Shown piece after piece: positions 1 through 5,156 of a stretch of DNA of 8,646 nt; positions within the stretch are counted from its first letter, which is position 1; the number at the start of each line of letters is the position of its first letter. Source of the DNA: Planctomycetota bacterium. GTDB taxonomy: Bacteria > Planctomycetota > Phycisphaerae > UBA1845. The notes beneath the pieces were generated by a model that searched no databases, was not told where the DNA came from, and saw nothing but the letters and a program-made list of their open reading frames with translations. Made by a program: the position numbers and the translations under genes. The stretch is from positions 1 through 8,646 of the forward strand of contig JADFIX010000107.1 of assembly GCA_022566435.1 (NCBI GenBank), in the 5' to 3' direction.

Positions 1-126
1 CGCCCGAACGCATCGTCAACTCGTCACAGCCGTGGGCGACGCCATGCGCTCGGTCACGCCCGACGACTGCCACGGATTCTTCACCGGATGCGGATATGAC
101 GGAACACATTAACGGGAAATGCTCTA
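1..126 (+). mobile_element. Right end of an IS630-family insertion sequence (left part outside window)
   Basis: The segment holds the last codons of an IS630-type transposase followed by a short non-coding tail. Read inward from the right, the tail begins CTAGAGCATTTCCCGTTAA. IS630-family elements insert at TA dinucleotides and carry short terminal inverted repeats just beyond the transposase stop, so I place the end at the TA at 125-126, 13 bases after the stop codon. The left end and most of the transposase are outside the window, so the inverted repeat cannot be verified. The element boundary is inference; the transposase identification is firmer. Confidence 0.5.
2..112 (+). CDS. IS630-family transposase, C-terminal end (partial)
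   Basis: This open frame enters from the left edge and ends in TAA at 110-112, giving 36 residues. It contains AMRSVTPDDCHGFFTGCGY. IS630 transposases (DDE_3, DDE superfamily endonuclease) typically end with such a stretch: an alpha-helix, then a (T/S)P(D/E)(D/E)C or A motif, then an aromatic-rich (W/F)F..CGY close to the C-terminus. The enzyme would cut and paste the element at TA sites using a DDE catalytic triad; none of those residues lie in this fragment. Whether the full gene is intact upstream cannot be seen. The reading is too short for certainty, but the ending is characteristic. Confidence 0.7.
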   Translation, partial: ARTHRQLVTAVGDAMRSVTPDDCHGFFTGCGYDGTH

Positions 127-346
127 GGCGGCGAAAACCGCGATTTCGGCGTCTCGAAACATGCCCGAACCGCCCCGGCCTTAACGATACCGCAATCACA
201 GTTATCGCGGTGCCGTTCGCTGTTTCGCTATGGAATGACACCGCCTCGAATGGCACCGGCCCATAATTGCGACGTAACCCCTGCATTTTCAACGGTTTAC
301 GCGATTCGGACAATTACGCCAAACCGTATTTCGTGAAAATGCTCCC
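127..346. other. Non-coding stretch between the IS end and the outer-membrane gene
   Basis: I found no convincing coding frame here on either strand. There is only a weak imperfect hairpin with ACCGC/GCGGT arms around 189-213. The stretch is probably host intergenic DNA into which the insertion sequence jumped; the functional control elements I can support lie further right, at 347-421. Confidence 0.4.
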
Positions 347-367
347 CAACCCCTCGACCGGGGGTTG
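347..367 (+). terminator. Hairpin upstream of the promoter, possible terminator
   Basis: CAACCCC at 347-353 and GGGGTTG at 361-367 form a perfect 7-bp stem with a 7-base loop. It lies just upstream of, and partly overlaps, the predicted -35 box of the outer-membrane gene. It could stop transcription coming from the insertion sequence, but there is no good T-run after it (only GTTTATT). It might instead be a regulatory structure or chance. Confidence 0.25.
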
Positions 368-392
368 CAAGTTTATTAGGCTTGCCTATTAT
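365..392 (+). promoter_or_regulatory. Predicted sigma-70-type promoter of the outer-membrane gene
   Basis: TTGCAA at 365-370 (4 of 6 matches to TTGACA) and TATTAT at 387-392 (5 of 6 matches to TATAAT) are separated by 16 bases. This predicts a transcription start near 399, leaving about 30 bases of leader before the ATG at 429. The palindrome at 374-391 fills the spacer and overlaps the -10 box, which supports this being a real, regulated promoter. Housekeeping-promoter consensus in planctomycetes is not well defined, so this is a moderate call. Confidence 0.5.
374..391 (+). promoter_or_regulatory. DtxR/MntR-type operator, site 1
   Basis: The core TTAGGC-TT-GCCTAT is an inverted repeat; pairing outward from the central TT is seven perfect or near-perfect steps, with a single mismatch (376/389), and continues to T374/A391. 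Metal-dependent repressors of the DtxR/IdeR/MntR family bind sites built from TTAGG half-sites of this kind when loaded with Fe2+ or Mn2+. The site sits between the -35 and -10 boxes and overlaps the -10, so binding would block RNA polymerase. No regulator gene is in the window; which metal it senses is unknown. Confidence 0.6.
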
Positions 393-397
393 CTTCT

Positions 398-416
398 TTA
401 GCTTAGCCTAGGTCAT
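398..416 (+). promoter_or_regulatory. DtxR/IdeR-like operator, weaker site 2
   Basis: TTAGCTTAG at 398-406 matches the left half of the classic 19-bp DtxR/IdeR box (TTAGGTTAG) at 8 of 9 positions, and the central C at 407 also fits. The right half is poor (CTA then divergent), for about 13 of 19 overall. The site covers the predicted transcription start and is 24 bp from site 1 start to start, so two repressor dimers could bind the same promoter region. By itself it would be weak evidence. Confidence 0.4.
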
Positions 417-428
417 TGGAGATGAGAC

Positions 429-1337
429 ATGCAAAACGGCTGTACGATTCCCAGCGGTGTGACCCGTCGAGTCGCACGTGTTGCCTCGCGGGTCCTGACA
501 CTGTCATTGGTTCTGTTCGTCACTCCGATGAGTGCAGCGCAGGGCAAAGAAGAGCCACCGGCCACCCATCCGGCTGCGGCGGCGGATCCAATGGATGAGC
601 CCTTGATCACCGACCGCCCGGACTTCACCGAGAGTACGGATGCCGTGCCTGCCGGACACCTGCAGTTCGAGCTGGGCTATACCTTTACGTACGACCGCGA
701 GGGAAAGGATCGGGTGCGGAGTCACACCGCGCCGGAGATTCTGCTGCGAATCGGGGCGATGGAAAACTTCGAAATTCGTATCGGTTGGGAAGGCTACTCC
801 TGGTCGGACAACCAGTTCGAGGGCGAAACGAGAGGCGGACGCCGCGTGACCCGAGATGACTGGAGCCAAGGTGCCCACGATCTGTCACTCGGAATCAAGT
901 ATAAATTTCTCGAGCAAGACGGTTGGGTTCCCCACTTCGGCGTCATCGCCGCGATGACGGTGCCTTCCGGCAGCGCGGGCGTGTCGTCGGGCGATGTCGA
1001 TCCGGAAGTTGTGCTGTTGTGGGCCTATGACGTTACCGACAACTTCGCCGTCGCCGGAAATGTGGGATTCGGCATGCCGAACGATGATGGCGACCGATTC
1101 TTTCAAACGTCGGCGTCGCTCAGCGGCGCGTTTTCGCTGACCGAGAAGCTGGGGGCCTATATCGAGTATTACGGGTTCTATCCCAGCACGGAAGATTCGG
1201 ATTGTGCCCATTTTCTCAACGGCGGATTGACGTATCTGATCAATAATAACTTCCAGATCGACTGGCGAATCGGCGCCGGCCTTAACGAAGAAGCGGACGA
1301 TTTCTATACCGGCGTGGGCTTCGCCTGGCGCTTCTAG
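429..1337 (+). CDS. Outer-membrane beta-barrel protein, 'transporter' of the Phenol_MetA_deg-like family
   Basis: Encodes 302 residues. The ATG at 429 is chosen because GGAG at 418-421 lies 7 bases upstream. Residues 1-37 form a signal peptide with an Arg-rich start (R13, R14, R17, R21), a hydrophobic core at about 22-33 and a probable cut after SAA at 37. A Pro/Ala-rich linker follows, then PLITDRPDFTES (58-69) and VPAGHLQFELGY, the opening common to planctomycete proteins annotated as 'transporter' in the Phenol_MetA_deg (PF13557) group. The remainder alternates polar and hydrophobic or aromatic residues as beta-strands do, and the chain ends GVGFAWRF with a terminal Phe, the usual outer-membrane assembly signal. 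It probably forms a small channel in the outer membrane; its substrate is unknown. The predicted metal-repressor sites in its promoter hint at a link to iron or manganese, which is inference. It is followed 88 bp later by the small gene at 1426. Confidence 0.75.
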   Translation: MQNGCTIPSGVTRRVARVASRVLTLSLVLFVTPMSAAQGKEEPPATHPAAAADPMDEPLITDRPDFTESTDAVPAGHLQFELGYTFTYDREGKDRVRSHTAPEILLRIGAMENFEIRIGWEGYSWSDNQFEGETRGGRRVTRDDWSQGAHDLSLGIKYKFLEQDGWVPHFGVIAAMTVPSGSAGVSSGDVDPEVVLLWAYDVTDNFAVAGNVGFGMPNDDGDRFFQTSASLSGAFSLTEKLGAYIEYYGFYPSTEDSDCAHFLNGGLTYLINNNFQIDWRIGAGLNEEADDFYTGVGFAWRF

Positions 1338-1343
1338 GTACAT

Positions 1344-1370
1344 GGTGCGTCGAGGACGCACCGTACGTTG
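1344..1370. repeat. Palindromic intergenic repeat, copy 1
   Basis: GGTGCGTC-GAG-GACGCACC is a perfect 8-bp hairpin beginning 6 bases after the stop codon of the outer-membrane gene, followed by GTACGTTG. Flanking GTAC at 1338-1341 and 1363-1366 can pair outside the stem past a 2-base bulge. The copy at 1377-1403 matches it at 23 of 27 bases. There is no T-run, so a terminator role is uncertain; it resembles REP/PU-type dispersed palindromes or an mRNA 3'-end stabiliser. Confidence 0.75.
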
Positions 1371-1376
1371 CTAAAA

Positions 1377-1403
1377 GGTGCGTCCGGGACGCACCCTACA
1401 TTG
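1377..1403. repeat. Palindromic intergenic repeat, copy 2
   Basis: GGTGCGTC-CGG-GACGCACC forms the same perfect 8-bp stem as copy 1 with a different 3-base loop, followed by CTACATTG in place of GTACGTTG. The two copies are in direct orientation, 33 bases start to start, in the gap between the outer-membrane gene and the small lipoprotein-like gene. Changes between copies fall in the loop and tail, not in the stem, which suggests the stem is what is conserved. Confidence 0.75.
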
Positions 1404-1425
1404 TTGTCTTGTAAGGAACGAATCG

Positions 1426-1614
1426 ATGACCAAAAGGCGTAACTCGGGTTTGCGTAAGATCGTCATGACCGGAATGCTTTTCCTGCTGGGGACCGGCACC
1501 GGCTGCTCTCTTCAAGAGGCCCTGGTCGACGGGTTCTACGGTGGAATCAGCGACACGATCTCGGCGATTGTATCGGGCGCCGCCCTCGGTACGATGGCGG
1601 GCGACGGTTCGTAG
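1426..1614 (+). CDS. Small exported protein, possible lipoprotein, unknown function
   Basis: Encodes 62 residues. AAGGA at 1413-1417 lies 8 bases before the ATG at 1426; an upstream in-frame GTG at 1378 sits inside the palindromic repeat and is rejected. The N-terminus MTKRRNSGLRKIVMTGMLFLLG is basic then hydrophobic, followed by GTGTGCS, so Cys25 could be lipidated. The lipobox is imperfect because position -3 is Gly rather than Leu/Val/Ile. The remaining 37 residues (SLQEALVDGFYGGISDTISAI and a Gly/Ala-rich end) form an amphipathic to hydrophobic stretch with no motif I can name. It may be a lipoprotein or a short membrane protein. It follows the outer-membrane gene on the same strand and could share its metal-regulated transcript, if the palindromic repeats between them do not stop transcription. 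Confidence 0.65.
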   Translation: MTKRRNSGLRKIVMTGMLFLLGTGTGCSLQEALVDGFYGGISDTISAIVSGAALGTMAGDGS

Positions 1615-1650
1615 GTCGAGACGGTTGCCCCATCCTTGTCCAAACAAGAA

Positions 1651-1674
1651 GGTGCGTCGAGGGACCCGCCCTAC
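1651..1674. repeat. Palindromic intergenic repeat, degenerate copy 3
   Basis: The left arm GGTGCGTC and the CCTAC tail of copies 1 and 2 are present, but the right arm reads GACCCGCC instead of GACGCACC with one extra base, so the original hairpin is lost. It lies 37 bases after the stop of the small gene. The altered arm pairs instead with a new downstream partner at 1681-1688. Confidence 0.5.
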
Positions 1675-1688
1675 CGCTGCGGCGGGTC
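1663..1688. repeat. GACCCGCC/GGCGGGTC hairpin
   Basis: GACCCGCC at 1663-1670 and GGCGGGTC at 1681-1688 are perfect 8-bp inverted repeats with a 10-base loop. It shares its left arm with the third palindromic repeat copy. It could serve as a transcription stop after the small gene, but no T-run follows. Confidence 0.4.
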
Positions 1689-1724
1689 ATCGCCTTGCGC
1701 CAGCAACTGGAACGTCTTCCCGGC

Positions 1725-1748
1725 ATGCTTCCGCTGCGCGCGAAGCAT
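1725..1748. other. Hairpin in the leader region of the beta-propeller gene
   Basis: ATGCTTC-CGC at 1725-1734 pairs with GCG at 1738-1740 and GAAGCAT at 1742-1748 around a TGC loop, with one bulged C at 1741: a 10-bp stem. It is about 78 bases upstream of the start codon of the beta-propeller gene. Its role is unknown; a short interspersed palindrome or a leader structure are both possible. No clear promoter was recognised between 1615 and 1825. Confidence 0.35.
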
Positions 1749-1825
1749 CGCACCCCCCACGCTTGCCACAACCACCACCGCCGGTTACCGTCCTAGCGGT
1801 TCGATTCGACTCGAGGAGAAAAATC

Positions 1826-3052
1826 ATGCCCCGGACACAAGAGCAATCTAGAAAGATGCATTCGTTTTCCAAACCCATCGCCCTGGTGGCGGTGATGATT
1901 CTTTTCGCAGCGGCGCCTGCGGTTGCGGATTGGCCGCAGTTTCGCGGGCCCAATTTGGACGGCATCAGCAGCGAAACGGGCTTCAAGACGAAATGGACGA
2001 GTGCGCCACCCGTGAAATGGGAACGAAAGCTCGGCGCCGCGTTCAGCTCGTTCGCGTGTGTCGGTGACAGGGTATATACGTGCGGTACGGCCGGCGGAAA
2101 GCAGATGATCTACTGCCTCAACGCCGACACGGGAAAGACGATCTGGGAGAAGGCGATCGAGAAGGAGTATCCGGAGTCGTCCGGCGGTGACGGGCCGCGG
2201 GCGACGCCGACCGTCGACGGGGATCGGGTTTACATTCTGGGTGCGCGGGGGACGTTGCTCTGTCTCAACACGGAATCCGGCAGTGAACTGTGGCGCACGA
2301 CGTTTAGCCACATGCCACAGTGGGGATACAGCGGATCGGTGCTGATCGAAGGCGATCTGGCGATTTCGTCCGGCGGGGCGAAGGACGGCGCGCTGGTGGC
2401 GTTCGACAAGATAACCGGTAAGCGGATTTGGAAGACCGGCGACGACGCCGCGAGTTACGCCACACCCTACCCCTTCGATTTTCAAGGCAGCCGATACATC
2501 GTCGGGTTCACCGGCAACTCCGCCCTGATCGTCGAGGCCGCCACCGGTAAGCTAGTGTGGCGCCAACCGTGGAAGACGGATTGGAAAGTCAACGCGGCGG
2601 CACCGATTTTTCACGACGGCCATCTGTTCCTTACTTCCGGGTACAAGACCGGAGCCGGCCTGTTCAAGGTGGCGATGAAGGACGGCGAGCTGTCGCTCGA
2701 ACAGGTGTGGAAAAACAAGGTGTTGATGAACAAGTTCCAGTCGTGCATCCTGCACGAGGGAAAGCTCTACGCCAGCGATCAGAAGGCGCTTGTTTGTGCC
2801 GACTTTCTGACCGGCACGGAACTTTGGCGCAAGCCGCGCATCAAGCACGGTACGCTGGTACTGGCCGACGGCAATCTGATTCTTCTCACACAGGACGGCC
2901 GACTCCGGATCGCACCGGTCAGCGCGGCGGATTTCAAACCCGAGACGGACATCGAACTGCTCAGCGACCGATGCTGGACCGTTCCCGTGTTGCATCGCGG
3001 CAAGCTATTCGCCCGCAACCTGAATCGCGCGGTGTGCTTCGACTTGAAATAA
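1826..3052 (+). CDS. Secreted PQQ-like beta-propeller repeat protein
   Basis: Encodes 408 residues. GAGGAG at 1813-1818 is 7 bases before the ATG at 1826, so this start is preferred over the longer open frame back to 1541 and over Met11. A signal peptide with hydrophobic core at about 18-33 ends in AVA34, cut before DWPQFRGPNLDGIS, the usual mature start of planctomycete PQQ-like proteins (PQQ_2/PF13360 group, BamB-like fold). Five propeller-blade signatures of the type D-x-x-TG-x-x-x-W are visible: ADTGKTIW (100-107), TESGSELW (149-156), KITGKRIW (195-202), EAATGKLVW (237-245) and DFLTGTELW (326-334). GGDGPRATPTVDGDRVYILGA (120-140) is also typical. I see no sign that it binds PQQ or is an enzyme, and it lacks the dehydrogenase modules. 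It is probably a periplasmic or surface scaffold or interaction protein. It stands apart from the upstream genes by 211 bp and faces the sppA operon tail to tail. Confidence 0.85.
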   Translation: MPRTQEQSRKMHSFSKPIALVAVMILFAAAPAVADWPQFRGPNLDGISSETGFKTKWTSAPPVKWERKLGAAFSSFACVGDRVYTCGTAGGKQMIYCLNADTGKTIWEKAIEKEYPESSGGDGPRATPTVDGDRVYILGARGTLLCLNTESGSELWRTTFSHMPQWGYSGSVLIEGDLAISSGGAKDGALVAFDKITGKRIWKTGDDAASYATPYPFDFQGSRYIVGFTGNSALIVEAATGKLVWRQPWKTDWKVNAAAPIFHDGHLFLTSGYKTGAGLFKVAMKDGELSLEQVWKNKVLMNKFQSCILHEGKLYASDQKALVCADFLTGTELWRKPRIKHGTLVLADGNLILLTQDGRLRIAPVSAADFKPETDIELLSDRCWTVPVLHRGKLFARNLNRAVCFDLK

Positions 3053-3102
3053 GGCACGCACTGTACTCACGTCGTCGTATTTTGGCCGGCGAGCATGGCG
3101 GC

Positions 3103-3119
3103 GCCCGCGCTGTGCGGGC
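3103..3119. terminator. Candidate terminator hairpin between convergent genes
   Basis: GCCCGC at 3103-3108 and GCGGGC at 3114-3119 form a 6-bp GC stem with a 5-base loop, 50 bases beyond the beta-propeller stop codon. The T-run is weak. A second, AT-rich inverted repeat, AAAACG at 3181-3186 with CGTTTT at 3198-3203, lies nearer the stop codon of the opposing gene and could act for that strand. Neither is a textbook intrinsic terminator; the call rests mainly on their place between convergent genes. Confidence 0.3.
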
Positions 3120-3223
3120 TTGGCCATGGCACCCTCGAATGACTGAACGGGCGAGTTCGCGCTATCGAAGCCGTGAGTAGAAAACGCCGGTGTTGTTCGT
3201 TTTGAACCACGGGATCGTCAAAT

Positions 3224-5137
3224 CTACCATCCGCCGCCTTTGAGAAGCGTCTCGATCGGAAATTGCGTTTGGGTCACGCCGACGGGCCGGGCGAGCGGAT
3301 TCGTCCACAGCGCCTGCGGTCCATAGAAATCAGGAACGGCCATCCAACACAGCGGCTGAATGCGCTGCGACATGATGAGCAACTGCTGGTCGAAGGTGAC
3401 CGTCGGCGCCGCGGTAACGCCCTGGCTGAACATTTGCATGACCTGCCCCATGCCGATCGAACTGAGACTCTCGAAGATTTCGCCGAAGCTGGCGGCACGG
3501 GGGTAATGGACGATCTTGAGTTCCGCGCTGGGGGGAATGTTGGCCATCCGCCGCGCAGCCTCGATGGCCTCGGCAATACCGCCGAGCTCGTCCACCAGAC
3601 CGACTTCCAAGGCCTGCCGTCCCGTATAAATCCGTCCCTCCGCGATCTTGCGCACCTCGCTCGCGGGAATTTTTCTTGTGGTGGCGACTCGATCGATGAA
3701 CAGGGAGTAGAAATCGTTAATGTGATTCTGAATCAAATCGCGGTCGTTCTTGGCGAGTTCCCTATGCGGCGAACCGAGCAACGAGCGCCGGCCGCGCTTC
3801 ATTTCCAACAGTTCGTAATCCATACGATTGAACGCGGACTGAGCGCACCGGAATATGCCGAGTACGCCGATGGAACCGGTGATGGTCGTCGGCAGGGCGA
3901 AAATCCGTCGTGCGGGGCAGGCGATGTAGTACCCGCCGGAACCGGCCACCGTGCCCATGCTGACCACCAGAGGCTTTTCCTCATCCAATTCGCGCAGCTT
4001 TTTCCAGATCACGTCCGACGCATAGCCCGACCCGCCAGGCGAATCGACGCGCATGACGACGGCCTTGATGGACTTGTTCTTTCGAAGCTCGTCCAATACT
4101 TTGACGAAATCGTCGCGGCAGATGATGCTCGAGGCGAATCCCGCGCCGAGACTGATGTCGACAATGGGCCCCCGTGCGTGCAGGACAGCGATCTTCGGAC
4201 CCACCGCCTTTCGCGCTTCCTGCGCTTTCTGCATCGCTTCGTTCACGATCTCGAAGAAATCCTGGATCGAATTGACATTGGCCAAGCCGTCATCCTGACC
4301 GCGCATTCGTTTCATCTTCTCCCGTCGGAGAATGCGCGACCGGTACTCGTCGAGGTAGGCGAGTGTATCCACCAAACCGTGCTGCAGTGCAGATGAGGCA
4401 TCGAACAGCGCGGTGTCGACGATTTTTTTCACGGCATCGGGCGAGAGGTTTCGCCCGCGCCCGATCATCAGCATGTAATCGCCGATCCAACTGTCGAGAA
4501 TGGTGTTGAACTCTTCCTCGAAATACTTGTTCGGCTCGCGGCTGGTGATGAACCCGGGATACTTGAATCGCCCGGCGGTGATGACGTCGAATTCCAGACC
4601 GAGCATCTGATAGTGCCCCTTCATAAAGGGGAACACCCTGCCCACGCCGGGCAGCATGATCGCGCCCGCCGGGCCCATGGCGATCTCGTCGGCGGCGGCG
4701 GCGAGAAGATAGGCCTGCGGCGTACCGCCGTTCACGAAGGCCATCACCTTCTTACCGGCCTTCTGCATGCGACCGATGCCGGCACGGAGCTCCTCGACAT
4801 CGGGCATGGAAAGTCTGACGAGGCTGAGGTCGAGTAGGACGGCACCGATCTTCTCATCCTCGGACCACTTCTCCATCCGATCGAGCACGTCCTGCAGCGT
4901 CTTGGTCTTGCCCGGCAATGGCAGGTTAATCATCCGCGCCGGGACAAGGTGCTGGTCGAGCCGTAATTCGGCGAGCCGAAGGATCGGGCTTTCTTTCTTC
5001 TTCTCTTTGTCCTTCGCGTCCACCTTCTCGGCGGCCGCCGTCCCCTTCTTGGCGCCTTCGTCTTTTTTCTCGTCCAGTCCGTATGCCGGCATCGCCAGAC
5101 CCAGCAGCAAGACCCAAACTATTCCTCGCCTTGTCAT
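3224..5137 (-). CDS. sppA: Signal peptide peptidase SppA, tandem-domain (67K) type
   Basis: Encodes 637 residues, close to the 618 of E. coli SppA. The start at 5137 has AGGAG 8 bases upstream; an earlier in-frame ATG at 5191 would overlap the preceding gene and is rejected. Residues 6-18 are hydrophobic and AYG20 gives a possible signal-peptidase cut, though they could be a membrane anchor; a Lys/Glu-rich linker (22-49) follows. Two peptidase S49 domains are visible. The N-terminal one carries TAGRFKYP with Lys192, matching the general-base Lys209 of E. coli (GTYKSAVEP). The C-terminal one has RVDSPGGSGYASD (363-375) and MGTVAGSGGYYIACPA, where Ser400 matches nucleophile Ser409. GSIGVLG (421-427) and GRIYTGRQALEVGLVDELGG (501-520) are also family hallmarks. 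Known SppA is a membrane-bound serine/lysine protease that degrades cleaved signal peptides. The last roughly 90 residues look less conserved. It is the last gene of a - strand cluster, 19 bp after the exported unknown protein. Confidence 0.9.
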   Translation of the reverse strand: MTRRGIVWVLLLGLAMPAYGLDEKKDEGAKKGTAAAEKVDAKDKEKKKESPILRLAELRLDQHLVPARMINLPLPGKTKTLQDVLDRMEKWSEDEKIGAVLLDLSLVRLSMPDVEELRAGIGRMQKAGKKVMAFVNGGTPQAYLLAAAADEIAMGPAGAIMLPGVGRVFPFMKGHYQMLGLEFDVITAGRFKYPGFITSREPNKYFEEEFNTILDSWIGDYMLMIGRGRNLSPDAVKKIVDTALFDASSALQHGLVDTLAYLDEYRSRILRREKMKRMRGQDDGLANVNSIQDFFEIVNEAMQKAQEARKAVGPKIAVLHARGPIVDISLGAGFASSIICRDDFVKVLDELRKNKSIKAVVMRVDSPGGSGYASDVIWKKLRELDEEKPLVVSMGTVAGSGGYYIACPARRIFALPTTITGSIGVLGIFRCAQSAFNRMDYELLEMKRGRRSLLGSPHRELAKNDRDLIQNHINDFYSLFIDRVATTRKIPASEVRKIAEGRIYTGRQALEVGLVDELGGIAEAIEAARRMANIPPSAELKIVHYPRAASFGEIFESLSSIGMGQVMQMFSQGVTAAPTVTFDQQLLIMSQRIQPLCWMAVPDFYGPQALWTNPLARPVGVTQTQFPIETLLKGGGW

Positions 5138-5156
5138 GATATTTTCTCCTAGCCGT

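Noticed and set aside
1378..1425. Upstream GTG start for the small lipoprotein-like gene
   Set aside because: The extension would be translated from the palindromic repeat, with no ribosome site; the ATG at 1426 has AAGGA 8 bases upstream and a proper signal-like N-terminus.
1541..1825. 95-codon upstream extension of the beta-propeller gene
   Set aside because: It overlaps the small gene at 1426-1614, lacks a signal peptide at its start, and a strong ribosome site and signal peptide fit the ATG at 1826.
1793..2485. 230-codon open frame on the - strand
   Set aside because: It is antisense to the well-supported beta-propeller gene and has Arg-rich, motif-free content.
3053..3180. Short frame downstream of the beta-propeller gene (GEHGGARAVRAWPWHP)
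   Set aside because: It is a continuation of a shadow frame of the propeller gene with no start or ribosome site of its own; more likely non-coding or repeat-derived DNA.
3263..4396. 377-codon open frame on the + strand
   Set aside because: It lies wholly antisense to sppA, whose catalytic motifs are intact; the translation is Arg/His-rich with no motif, as expected of a GC-rich shadow frame.
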